A stretch of DNA of 42,075 bases from Bin55 sp964511425 (lineage in GTDB: Bacteria; Pseudomonadota; Gammaproteobacteria; Pseudomonadales; Azotimanducaceae): NCBI GenBank assembly GCA_964511425.1, contig CAZEFI010000013.1, positions 1 through 42,075 on the forward strand, given 5' to 3'. Of this stretch, positions 26,901 through 34,106 are shown piece by piece (the first letter of the stretch is position 1; every line of letters starts with the position of its first letter). The notes beneath the pieces are model-generated. The model saw only the letters and a list, made by a program, of their open reading frames with translations. It was not told where the DNA came from and did no database searches. The translations under genes and the position numbers were made by a program.

Positions 26901-27325
26901 GAGGGTTGAAGGCAGCTGGTACTGCGCCCAGCGACCCCGCATTGCGCCTAGCCAGCCAATGGTTACTCGCTCGACAACGTGAAGATGGAGGTTGGGGCGA
27001 GCACCACAGCGGTTGCCTTAAGGGCTGCTACGTCCCGCATGATGAGAGCCAGGTCATTCAAACCGCTTGGGCATTGATTGCTCTTCTTGAAGCGGACGAG
27101 TCCAATTGGTCCGCGATTTCTAGAGGCGTGAAATTCTTGGTTGACTGCCAACGAGAGGACGGATCGTGGGAACGGCAAGACATGGTGGGTGTGTTCTTCC
27201 GCACGGCATTGTTGGACTATGCACTTTATCGACAGTACTTTCCGCTCCGTGCGTTAAGCCTGTACGAGCGACGGCGAGAGGCCCGTGAAGCTGGGAAGTC
27301 CACAGGCAATCACTCGAATTCTTAA
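23942..27325 (+). CDS. Squalene monooxygenase-oxidosqualene cyclase fusion
   Basis: 1127 residues. Residues 1-430 are an FAD monooxygenase: GAGPVG (15-20), GEWLHPPAVRMLKELGI, the GADGRASIVRKSL motif near 154 and LIGDAAGHYHPLTAVGLTLG near 282. HPLT and the GE-x-L-x-P pattern are squalene-epoxidase-like. Residues 475-1110 are a complete triterpene cyclase with QW repeats (KKDGSWEGEM, NKDGGFGSYE, ESDGSWRGVWG, REDGGWGE), NWYCHTRLIYMAMA and MTENSYVECTAS. The catalytic motif is DCTAE at 854-858, typical of oxidosqualene cyclases; squalene-hopene cyclases have DxDDTA. It probably epoxidises squalene and cyclises the product directly to a sterol-like alcohol. The TTG start overlaps the upstream remnant's stop; no ATG is available before the FAD motif. 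Confidence 0.95.
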   Translation: MIESPPVTYDVAIVGAGPVGSLCALAHARKGARVALLEANPKAAGRLAGEWLHPPAVRMLKELGISFETGPMSNPGTGFVVYPEDRTEPIELPYPGETKGVAVEHSTLVAKLHKALQDCPEVDYYVGARVRSLENGRVTFSLDGVQNSLASDRVIGADGRASIVRKSLGLPVERMTCSRMIGVVLEGVELPYEGYGHVIIGGPGPILMFRLGTDKVRITIDVPLDHWTPRYRVSMLLESYADLLPESTRESFVNTLRSGAFQAAGNELQPRTTYGNPHCVLIGDAAGHYHPLTAVGLTLGFSDSLDIAEAKNFRRFSAKRLRTTRAPEWLAFGLYEVFADYRPESVAVRQATYRRWRQSPKVRKETMNILACEEVSRAKFGINFFSITARAIVSCYPSSFKSHAWRRTRDVRRAIVSRVKQFLRGFLSLKAVHSSNEKMSDQVWARLSQSLLVSVRSNENKSAASNTSSIAEPDSSRGALQRATEQLLKLQKKDGSWEGEMLWCPMLTAQYVLLSYILNQELDSRRRSLVLRQFERTRLEDGTWGLHEHSHPYLFVTTLVYVAARLLGVDKDDPLIAQAGRFLHTEDVTGIPSWGKFWLAILNLYDWKGLNAVLPELWVLPSWLPLHPSNWYCHTRLIYMAMAVVYSSRFQVPEAPVIAELRSELYKEDFHRIRFGSSRNRLRKEDIFSFPTIRLRVCYALGRVFELFHGKKLRTKCTDVLLERIRWELNSSDHTSISPVSGFLNILALWLHDPDDDDCQKALNQIEGWIWEDEEDGTRITGARSASWDTGLALQALASIPKSDEVKNSVDRATKFLVSQQIRNSFDGYERAFRNDPKGGWCFAGIWHGWPVTDCTAEAILGLLATNPNTIDTAVVRDATDFMLRGQNKDGGFGSYENRRTRSNLEWLNPSEMFGESMTENSYVECTASCLEALASSREHYSDKIVGTIDRSIAKGETWLRQIQESDGSWRGVWGVQFIYGTLFGIRGLKAAGTAPSDPALRLASQWLLARQREDGGWGEHHSGCLKGCYVPHDESQVIQTAWALIALLEADESNWSAISRGVKFLVDCQREDGSWERQDMVGVFFRTALLDYALYRQYFPLRALSLYERRREAREAGKSTGNHSNS

Positions 27326-27473
27326 AGTGACTCAGCACAAGACAACTCAAAACTTCTCCTGAAATCAGATTCAAAGATCGATTCCAAGTACAGATTTTTC
27401 TAGCTCTCTATCCTTCGTTCATGTATTTGGGTGGGTACGAAAACTAACACCACACCAAACCAGACAGGACCAA

Positions 27474-28418
27474 TTACTCAGCTACAAGGAGCTTACCTTT
27501 AAACGATAAAGTAGGAGAGGTATGAACATCTAGCTGAGTGTATTCAACCGTGAGTTCGCCGTCATTAACAGTACATTCAAAAGCCAGAATAAAATTGTTC
27601 GGTTCACTACTAGGGACATTAATCTTAAATGTACACTTATTGCCAATAACTTGTACCTCGGTCCCATTGAATGATTGATCTTCGGTGGTCAGTTCTATCG
27701 AGTACTCACCATGATCATCCTTGGTTAAGTCGAGTATAGTACTTCCAAATTGATCGTCATAATGAGGTGAAGGTGAGTAAATTTCGTATCTACCATGGAT
27801 GCTTGGTTCGTCTTGTTGTAGCTCTGCGTCAACAATGAGCTTACCCTTCATCGTTATTGGACGAAAAGATTCAACCCATTTTTCTGAGAATTCAACAGAG
27901 AGTTCACCGTCATTCATCGTACACTTCCAAGTTTGGAAAGAGATATCCGTGTCTTTCGTATAAGCTGTCTTAAATACGCACTTATTACCAATAACAATTA
28001 CGTCAGTCCCTTCTAGTGATTGATCATCAGCCGTCACTTTGACTGAGTATTCGCCAGCACGGTTTTTAGTTAGTTCGAGAATGGCTTTGTCGACATCCAT
28101 ACTCTCAGGCATGTAAATTTCGTATGTACCTTCGATGTTCGCGTCGTCTTGTTGCAAATCAGCTTCAACATCGTCAATGTGCTTGTTCGTGTAGTCAAGC
28201 AATTCATCCAGGGACAGGGAGTCATCTGAGTCGGCGTCTGCAGCTTTGAGCTCACTAACAGAAATTCCACCGTCTTTGTCTGCGTCTAGTACTTCCCACA
28301 TGATTGCTAGGCTGCCTTCATACCCATTCATAGCCTTTGCAGGGAACACCTGCCCGTGTAGGTTGTGAACCACGAGAATCGCAAAAGCGACTAACAGCAC
28401 TCTCTCAAGTAGTTTCAT
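27474..28418 (-). CDS. Exported EF-hand protein with two internal beta repeats (paralogue B)
   Basis: 314 residues from the ATG at 28418, 14 codons inside the longest frame and aligned with the start of paralogue A. The signal segment (RVLLVAFAILVVHNLHGQVF) is followed by EF-hand loops DADKDGGISVSE and DADSDDSLSLDE; the second has Asp in place of the usual Gly at loop position six and may bind calcium poorly. Two repeats of about 100 residues follow, with the conserved GNKC-x-FK and NDGEL motifs. It converges with the epoxidase-cyclase gene (149 bases between stops). Role unknown; a duplicated pair around the triterpenoid genes could mean shared surface or periplasmic function, or simply a gene family. 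Confidence 0.88.
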   Translation of the reverse strand: MKLLERVLLVAFAILVVHNLHGQVFPAKAMNGYEGSLAIMWEVLDADKDGGISVSELKAADADSDDSLSLDELLDYTNKHIDDVEADLQQDDANIEGTYEIYMPESMDVDKAILELTKNRAGEYSVKVTADDQSLEGTDVIVIGNKCVFKTAYTKDTDISFQTWKCTMNDGELSVEFSEKWVESFRPITMKGKLIVDAELQQDEPSIHGRYEIYSPSPHYDDQFGSTILDLTKDDHGEYSIELTTEDQSFNGTEVQVIGNKCTFKINVPSSEPNNFILAFECTVNDGELTVEYTQLDVHTSPTLSFKGKLLVAE

Positions 28419-28806
28419 GAAATCATTACCTTTGGACCAATAATCCAATTTTAGCCACATTTACAACCGTCCTCACCGAAATATTTCACTCGTCGATTCG
28501 GTCCGAAATGGCTTGGCATCTTCGATCGGCTCGTGCGGTATGAGAAAGACTCTGAACAATCCAAAACGCGGGACGAACTGGATACTTCGAATCGAGCGAG
28601 CGAGCGACAAGGTACGCCTGCCCTCACGAATTCGTGGGGCAATGAAAGGGCACGATGTCTAGAGCACTATGGGAACTTTCGCGCGCGGATCAATATCCAA
28701 ATATTTGGGTTTGGCTACCTGAATTAGGTACCTCAGACCTTCGATATAATTTTGGAGAACTATATTTTTCCACCCGTTAGAACCGACAATTTGAGGAAAT
28801 CGAACT
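28419..28806. other. Intergenic region upstream of the first barrel gene
   Basis: About 390 bases. A plus-strand frame without a start codon reads KYFTRRFGPKWLGIFDRLV from 28483 and stays open to 28727; it looks protein-like but matches no family I know and may be a gene remnant. The last 70 bases resemble the conserved leader of the other two barrel genes only weakly (ATAATTTTGGAGAACTATAT), and a GAGGAA ribosome-binding site lies before the ATG. Confidence 0.35.
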
Positions 28807-29397
28807 ATGAAAAACTTACTAGTAATACCGTTAGTATTGATCTCTTTCTGCGTTATTGCAGACGAACGAATCACTCTCGCAACCTTTGAGTACGAAACTA
28901 CTGAGTCAGGGCAGTTCGGGCTTACTGCTGAATCCACCTTGAGTGGTTTTGGTGCGAGATTTTACAATTTCAGAGACGTGGGTTTTTACTGGGGAGCCAC
29001 TTTCGTTCAACGAACAGGTGATTTTGAGGTTTGCGTGCTATCAGACTGTTCAACTGGAGACGAGACAGTAACGGTGTTCTCCGGAGAATTTGGCAGAGAC
29101 TTAGGTGGTTGGACATCGTTTGTCGGTGCTTCTTTCACCAGTTCAGAAACGGAATTTATGAGTAGTACTGCAAGTGATGAAACTTGGGGTCTCTATGCAG
29201 GATTGTGGTTAGACTTCGAAGACTACAAGCTGAGAGGAACAATGACTGACCTCGACAACGCGGACAATAGAGCAGTACATGGAGGTCTATTGTTTCAAAT
29301 GGACAACAACTTTACCCTTGGCGCTGAAATTGGATTTTTTCTGGAGCGTGACGTTGATGCGTTCAAAATTTCACTTCAATTTGGTAGGGTGTTTTAA
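28807..29397 (+). CDS. Outer-membrane beta-barrel protein, tandem paralogue 1
   Basis: 196 residues: signal peptide (MKNLLVIPLVLISFCVIA, cleaved before DERITL), then alternating beta strands and a C-terminal Phe preceded by FKISLQFGRVF, the pattern recognised by the BAM assembly machinery. Strands of about ten residues (GFGARFYNF, GFYWGATFV, FSGEFGRDLG, TWGLYAGLWLDF) suggest a small barrel of eight strands. CVLSDC could form a short disulfide loop. A GAGGAA ribosome-binding site precedes the ATG. It is the first of three tandem paralogues; specific cargo or function is not evident. Confidence 0.85.
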   Translation: MKNLLVIPLVLISFCVIADERITLATFEYETTESGQFGLTAESTLSGFGARFYNFRDVGFYWGATFVQRTGDFEVCVLSDCSTGDETVTVFSGEFGRDLGGWTSFVGASFTSSETEFMSSTASDETWGLYAGLWLDFEDYKLRGTMTDLDNADNRAVHGGLLFQMDNNFTLGAEIGFFLERDVDAFKISLQFGRVF

Positions 29398-29504
29398 CCC
29401 GCGACAGATGGGTATTCTCAAGGGTGCTGAGTCCTGAGGGGCACCATTGATTTCTTCGTTCCTAACCCATTGAAGTGGGCAGGTGCAAAGCCGTTGGTCA
29501 GTTG

Positions 29505-29616
29505 TGTCTTTGTCGCTCGATTTCTCGACTGAGTTCAACCGAAAACCGTACAATAATTCTTGAATCCAGTACTTTCTACTGTCTGAGAGTACAAACACTT
29601 TGAGGAAGTGTAAACA
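29505..29616 (+). promoter_or_regulatory. Duplicated leader of barrel gene 2
   Basis: This 112-base stretch is clearly homologous, position for position, to 30433-30544 upstream of gene 3. Conserved parts include TTCAAC, CAATAATT, TTGAAT, CAGTACT, CTGAGAGTAC and the ribosome-binding site GAGGAAGTGTAAACA before the ATG. TACAAT at 29549 could be a -10 box, but no good -35 lies 17 bases upstream, so the promoter is not placed with certainty. The two genes are probably regulated alike. Confidence 0.6.
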
Positions 29617-30207
29617 ATGAAAAAACTATTACTACTACCATTAGTGTTGCTTTCGTTCGGTGTATCTGCGAACGAGCGAGTGATTCTCGCGTCTTTTGAG
29701 CGAGAGTCTGCCGATGCAGATGACATTGTGTCCAGTGCTGAAACCACCTTGAACGGATTTGGGGTTCGATTCTACAATTTCGGAAACAGGGAGTTGTACT
29801 TCGGAGCCGGTTTCACTCAGTCATCAGGCGACTTCGAACTTTGTGTGCTTCAAGAATGTGACACTGGAGACTCGTCTGCGACGTTGTTTTCCGGCGAAGT
29901 AGGCAGAGATTTAGGAAGTTGGACACCTTTTGTCGGTGCGAACTTCACCAGTGCAGAAGTAGAAATCCTTGGTTTCACCGAAAGCGACGAAAGTTGGGGT
30001 CTTAATGCTGGGTTGTGGCTAGATCTCGATACGGTCAAGCTACGAGGAGCGATAACGGACCTTGACGACAGTGACAGTCGTGCGGTTTTTGGTGGTTTCC
30101 TGTATCAAATGGATAACAGTTTCGCTCTAGGTGCTGAATTCGGAGTGTTGCTGGACAGTGAAGTAGACGGGTTCCGATTTTCACTTCAATTTGGTAGAAA
30201 GTTCTAA
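29617..30207 (+). CDS. Outer-membrane beta-barrel protein, tandem paralogue 2
   Basis: 196 residues, alignable end to end with paralogue 1: signal peptide (MKKLLLLPLVLLSFGVSA), LNGFGVRFYNFGNRELYFGA, CVLQECDTGDSSAT, SGEVGRDLGSWTPFVGANFT, WGLNAGLWLDLD, RGAITDLDDSDSRAVFGG and a terminal RFSLQFGRKF. The two-cysteine loop is conserved with paralogue 1 but not with paralogue 3. The product is predicted to sit in the outer membrane. It is preceded by a 112-base leader shared with paralogue 3. Confidence 0.85.
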   Translation: MKKLLLLPLVLLSFGVSANERVILASFERESADADDIVSSAETTLNGFGVRFYNFGNRELYFGAGFTQSSGDFELCVLQECDTGDSSATLFSGEVGRDLGSWTPFVGANFTSAEVEILGFTESDESWGLNAGLWLDLDTVKLRGAITDLDDSDSRAVFGGFLYQMDNSFALGAEFGVLLDSEVDGFRFSLQFGRKF

Positions 30208-30362
30208 CTACCACCAATTCTGTAGTCCCGCGCTGGTGGCTTCTTGTAGGCTGTGACTGATTTGATGGTCTGCGACCCTTTTGCCTCTGATCGACTTCAA
30301 TGTAAGCGTTGGAGTTGCCTCGGTTTCATGGATGATCCCAACCAACGCGTTTCCATCTTGTA

Positions 30363-30412
30363 TGTAGAGTGTTCATTCTCATACTGTCATTTCATCGTGA
30401 GAGACACTGCAA
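30363..30412 (+). repeat. Repeat downstream of barrel gene 2 (copy 1)
   Basis: TGTAGAGTGTTCATTCTCAT to GTGAGAGACACTGC is closely similar to 31321-31371 after gene 3, so the duplicated unit covers leader, gene and 3' flank. It shows that the tandem genes arose by whole-unit duplication of roughly 0.93-0.96 kb. Confidence 0.6.
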
Positions 30413-30432
30413 GCAAAGCCTAGGGACACCTT

Positions 30433-30544
30433 CGTCTTTGTCGTTCGATTTCACGACCGGGTTCAACTGAAAGACGTCCAATAATTTTTGAATACAGTAC
30501 TATCTACAGCCTGAGAGTACGAAGATTTCGAGGAAGTGTAAACA
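30433..30544 (+). promoter_or_regulatory. Duplicated leader of barrel gene 3
   Basis: Second copy of the block described at 29505-29616, offset by exactly the distance between the two start codons. The ribosome-binding site and the CAATAATTTTTGAATACAGT segment are conserved. No operator is assigned. Confidence 0.6.
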
Positions 30545-31165
30545 ATGAAAAAACTATTGGTACTACCATTAATGTTGCTTTCGATCTGTGTTACTGCAAA
30601 CGAGCGCATATTTCTCAGCTCTTTTGAGCACGAAACAGCGGACCGTGATCACTTTATATTGAGTCAGGAATCATCTCAAAATGGCGCCGGGCTACGATTC
30701 TTTGAATTTCGAGACTCGAACCTTTACTGGGGAGCTGGGCTCTCGTACGCAACCGGTAACCGTGAATATCAACTTGAACCTGAATGGTGGCATGAAGGTC
30801 AAACGTCAAGCACACCCACGTCTTACGAAATCAATGAAGTGATAGTCTCTGGAGACGTAGGTAGGAGCTTTGGTAATTGGACTCCTTTCATCGGTGCATC
30901 CTACACCAGCAGAGAAGAATCGATATACCGTTTTAACCTCGCTGATAATACCTGGGAGCTTAATACTGGAGTTTGGTTCGAAAATGAACTGTTTAAGCTC
31001 CGAGGAGCCATAAATGACATTGACAATAGTGACAACAGACAGATTTTTGGCAATGTCCTTTTTAAATTTGGAGAGAACTATGTCTTTGGTGCTGAAGGCG
31101 GTCTGTTGTTGAATGATGCTGAAGATAGAGTGAGCTTTTCCATTCAGCTCGGAAAGAGCTTCTAA
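30545..31165 (+). CDS. Outer-membrane beta-barrel protein, tandem paralogue 3
   Basis: 206 residues, a more divergent member of the tandem family: signal peptide (MKKLLVLPLMLLSICVTA), NGAGLRFFEFRDSNLYWGAG, SGDVGRSFGNWTPFIGASYT, WELNTGVWFENELFKLRGAI, DIDNSDNRQIFGNVLF and a terminal VSFSIQLGKSF. An extra ten residues in the region corresponding to the Cys loop (YQLEPEWWHEGQTSSTPT) replace the two cysteines, so this extracellular loop is the most variable part of the family. Outer-membrane location and coordinated expression with paralogue 2 are predicted. Confidence 0.85.
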   Translation: MKKLLVLPLMLLSICVTANERIFLSSFEHETADRDHFILSQESSQNGAGLRFFEFRDSNLYWGAGLSYATGNREYQLEPEWWHEGQTSSTPTSYEINEVIVSGDVGRSFGNWTPFIGASYTSREESIYRFNLADNTWELNTGVWFENELFKLRGAINDIDNSDNRQIFGNVLFKFGENYVFGAEGGLLLNDAEDRVSFSIQLGKSF

Positions 31166-31590
31166 CTCGCGTTCACTATATAGTCCTATGCTGGTGCAGT
31201 CTTGTGGACAAGCATCGACTTGATGGTTTTAACCGGTTCTCGTCGGTTCGTCATCAGGGTAATCCGTGTAGGTGCCATCTGATTGACGGCTGAACCCACC
31301 AAGGACACTTCGTTTCCGACGTAGAGTTGTCATCCTCAAAACGTCATTTCATCGTGGGAGACAGCTGGCGTGAAGTTTGACGACATTCATGTATTAGGAC
31401 TTCGTGGCTGTAATAAGCAGAGTTCCTTTATACTAAACAGATTGACCACGATTGGTTTGATTGGGTTCTTTCGCAATTCACTCGATCAACTCATGCGGGT
31501 TACTCGAGCCTTTGGTTGATTGTTGAGACTGGTTTTGTCGAGTTGAAAAACCTGTCCACCTACGTACCCTCACGTCAATAGGAGAAAAAC
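31166..31590. other. Intergenic region after the tandem barrel genes
   Basis: About 425 bases. The segment 31321-31371 is the second copy of the 3' repeat noted after barrel gene 2. Beyond that, no gene was recognised. The AT-rich region 31400-31470 may hold the promoter of the next gene. Confidence 0.4.
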
Positions 31591-31890
31591 ATGAACCATT
31601 ACATCATCTTCTACTCCCTCAACAACAAGGATTGGAACGGCTACATGGAAGTTGAGAAAATGCTCGCGAAATGTGGAGATGCTTGGAAAAAGTACTCGGC
31701 ACCCACCTTCATCAGATTAGATTCAGAGTTAGGTCTTAAAGCCGTTCACCACAGAATGTGTTTGACATTGAACGTTGACGAGGGAGACATTTATTACATT
31801 TCTCAGATCCCAACAACCACCTACCAGAATGGTACCACAAGGCTCAATCGAATCACGAACATGGATCTAGGAACGAAGCTCGAAGCTTGA
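31591..31890 (+). CDS. Small hypothetical cytosolic protein
   Basis: 99 residues, no signal peptide or membrane segment. It begins MNHYIIFYSLNNKDWNGYME, with features of a small alpha-beta protein (YYISQIPTTTYQNGTTRLNR near the end). The ribosome-binding site AGGAG eight bases before the ATG is strong, so it is almost certainly translated. I do not recognise its family. It lies between two groups of outer-membrane protein genes and is unlikely to be co-transcribed with the barrel triplet. Confidence 0.75.
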   Translation: MNHYIIFYSLNNKDWNGYMEVEKMLAKCGDAWKKYSAPTFIRLDSELGLKAVHHRMCLTLNVDEGDIYYISQIPTTTYQNGTTRLNRITNMDLGTKLEA

Positions 31891-32007
31891 GTACTCAAAT
31901 CGGAGTGTCTGATAAGCACAAAATTTGCTTAGTCTCCTGTGCTCGATGCAAACGAGATGTTTGGCGAGCATGCCAATGAAATTCATGGGCCAACGAAGGA
32001 AGTCACT

Positions 32008-32598
32008 ATGAACATTCAAAAGAGAGTAATTACTAAAACCGGTGCCGCGCTTGTTCTCGCATTCGCGACTTTAGGCGTAATTGCAAACGAACATAAGTCC
32101 TATGTTGGGCTGGAACTCGGTCAAATCACCAACAAATTCACTGATGTCTTTGAAGGTCCAACATTGCGTGCCGCGGTAGACTTTAGGTTTAACCGAAATC
32201 TTGGGCTTGAGGTTGCCTACGAATTCAGTTCAGGTGGAACTGCCGCAGCAAACTTTTGGGATTTTGATTCCACGGCTACACGGGAGTTTGACAATATCAA
32301 CACTCTCGGTGTTTTTGGAACCGCCGAATGGGCCGTAAGTCGACGGTTTTCTTTCTTTTCTAAACTTGGTGTCTCGCGTGGAACTGCGGACTACAACATA
32401 CCGGATGTATTTACGAGACCAATCACTGGATCATTAACCGAAACCAATGTGGTGGTTATCCTAGGAGTCGCCGTGCCGACTCGACATTCTTACGACTATA
32501 CGTTTGCGCTCAAAGAAAATTTCAGTGCCAATTTCTTTGGACTGGGAGATAGTTTCGACTCTTCAACCGTTTGTGTAGGCTTACGTCGTCGGTGGTAA
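32008..32598 (+). CDS. Outer-membrane beta-barrel protein (OmpA/OmpW-like barrel)
   Basis: 196 residues from the ATG at 32008. This start is chosen over one 23 codons upstream because it directly precedes a signal peptide (NIQKRVITKTGAALVLAFAT, cleavage after VIA) and has GAAGGA upstream. Mature protein strands include SYVGLELGQITNKF, TLRAAVDFRFNRNLGLEVAY, TLGVFGTAEWAVSRRFSFFS and KLGVSRGTADY, ending in VCVGLRRRW with a terminal Trp that can serve as the BAM signal. It belongs to the broad family of small outer-membrane barrels of unknown cargo and is not closely related to the three tandem proteins. Confidence 0.82.
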   Translation: MNIQKRVITKTGAALVLAFATLGVIANEHKSYVGLELGQITNKFTDVFEGPTLRAAVDFRFNRNLGLEVAYEFSSGGTAAANFWDFDSTATREFDNINTLGVFGTAEWAVSRRFSFFSKLGVSRGTADYNIPDVFTRPITGSLTETNVVVILGVAVPTRHSYDYTFALKENFSANFFGLGDSFDSSTVCVGLRRRW

Positions 32599-32783
32599 GT
32601 GGGGCGTAATCAAAACCTAGCAATGGAACAGAGTTAGCGTCGCGCAAGATCAACGCGCTACGTTAGAGGATCGGATTCTCAATGAACTCGTTCTCCTACC
32701 GGGCTGATTGATTGTCCAAGCCCTAATCCAGATCTTCGACAAGCAGAGTGTGGGGCACGCAACCTCGGTTAGCTACGTTCGAT

Positions 32784-33506
32784 CTATCCCAACACGCTGT
32801 AGTTGCCATCCACAATGAGGCGAATGCAAACAAAGAGTCCTAACAACGGACAAAGAAACCAAGGTGCACACGCGCCGAAAATGTAGAGGCAGATTTCGCG
32901 TTTTGAGAGTCTGTGGTGTCGCTGCGCGACGAAAAAACTCACCCAATAGAGACTAGTAATATAGATCCACTGCCAACACAGCATCAGACCGATCATTCCT
33001 ACAATGTATGCCGGTAGGAAATATACAGTTATCGCTAGGTACAAAAACACCGTCGGTAGCAACGTGAAAAATCCATTGGCGATGTCGATGTTGAAGCCAT
33101 ATGTACGACGATCGGCGTACGAGTAGTCGTACAGCGCGTAAGTCGCCCAAATCTCTGCCCAAATCTTCGAAGCGAAAACCTTCTTCAACGGAATCTTCGA
33201 GGTAAAAAATTTAACATGTGCGAGATTACCGGTTTCATCTCGCCAGGCGCGCCAATACGCAGCGCGATCTTCCATTTGATTGCGGTGCCAGAACAAGCAC
33301 GCTTCCCACCAGCACACTACGATATTGACGGAAAAGAACGCGCTCAAAATCGCATGGATCACACTGAAATCTTGTTTGAGGTAGTAACGGGTTCCTAGCC
33401 CAATAACCAACAACAGTCCCACACAAATCGCGGCGAATAACCACACGTGAACTTTCAACTTATCAGTAGTGTGGTAATAGTTGTTCTCGGATCCTTTGGA
33501 GGACAT
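32784..33506 (-). CDS. Multi-pass membrane protein, possibly EBP/EXPERA-like
   Basis: 240 residues from the ATG at 33506, preferred because GGAAGAG lies just upstream (an ATG 25 codons earlier lacks such a site). About five membrane helices are seen, including WLFAAICVGLLLVIGLG, FFSVNIVVCWWEACLFWH and GFFTLLPTVFLYLAITVYFL. The segment AEIWATYALYDYSYADRRTY followed by NIDIANGFFTLLP recalls the W-x-x-Y-x-x-x-D-S-R-Y and acidic helix of emopamil-binding protein sterol isomerases, with similar length and topology. Key histidines do not match and the resemblance is weak. It lies 187 bases downstream of a sterol methyltransferase remnant on the same strand, which raises the prior only modestly. Confidence 0.78.
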   Translation of the reverse strand: MSSKGSENNYYHTTDKLKVHVWLFAAICVGLLLVIGLGTRYYLKQDFSVIHAILSAFFSVNIVVCWWEACLFWHRNQMEDRAAYWRAWRDETGNLAHVKFFTSKIPLKKVFASKIWAEIWATYALYDYSYADRRTYGFNIDIANGFFTLLPTVFLYLAITVYFLPAYIVGMIGLMLCWQWIYITSLYWVSFFVAQRHHRLSKREICLYIFGACAPWFLCPLLGLFVCIRLIVDGNYSVLG

Positions 33507-33692
33507 GCGCTCTTCCGTTTGATTCATTGATGCACTGGTCGGTTGATTTTTATGGCATTCGATGTTCGCGTGTAGGGTCACATACTTGATGCAAAAACGT
33601 TTTTTCGCTCAGGTCCTTAATAGAAGACAACACCAATCCCAGTGAGAGCTTTCAGCTTAATTTGGCTTGCGAGTGTGTATGAGGAAGTTAGG

Positions 33693-34106
33693 TCAAGTGT
33701 CACTAAACCCTGCCCGTCTTACTTGATCCGTACCGCGCCGAATCTGGTGCATGTTGAAGTTGATGCCCACGATGTTCGCACCCGTAGTTCGTGCGATATT
33801 GATGAGTGGTCCCCCAACTCCACAACCTATATTGGCAACCACCATTTCTGGACCAAGTCTAAGAAGTTTGTCGATTTGTTCGTCGTGTCGATACTGGGAC
33901 TTTACAAAGTTCTCGCCTGGACGTCGTGGGGAGAAGTGAAACGTCGTGCCCCATCCGAATTCGAAAAAGGTCGTCACTACATCGTAGAAACGAGTGACCA
34001 AACGTGGTTGCTCGCGGACTCCTGCACTGTCGTCAGGAGCTAATTTTCTGATGCTTTGCAAACGGTGGTAGTCCTGCAGTGCTTGCTGGAGTTTATCCTG
34101 GTTCAT
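33693..34106 (-). pseudogene. Sterol 24-C-methyltransferase, N-terminal fragment
   Basis: 137 residues that match the start of ERG6/SMT enzymes. Residues 41-60 (YDVVTTFFEFGWGTTFHFSP) correspond to the sterol-binding aromatic region I, and GENFVKSQYRHD and NIGCGVGGPLINIARTTGAN to the SAM-binding motif I region. It ends after RAGFSDT, where the family continues for some 200 more residues with motifs II-III and the SMT C-terminal domain. No continuation in another frame was found before the next gene. The Tyr-x-Tyr-Gly-Trp-Gly-type motif is specific enough to separate it from other methyltransferases. It is probably inactive. Start chosen at ATG 34106; the frame is open to 34154. Confidence 0.85.

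Noticed and set aside
23942..27325. Squalene-hopene cyclase as the identity of the C-terminal half
   Set aside because: The catalytic motif is DCTAE rather than DxDDTA and several surrounding motifs (SYVECTAS, CHTRLIY) fit oxidosqualene cyclases better.
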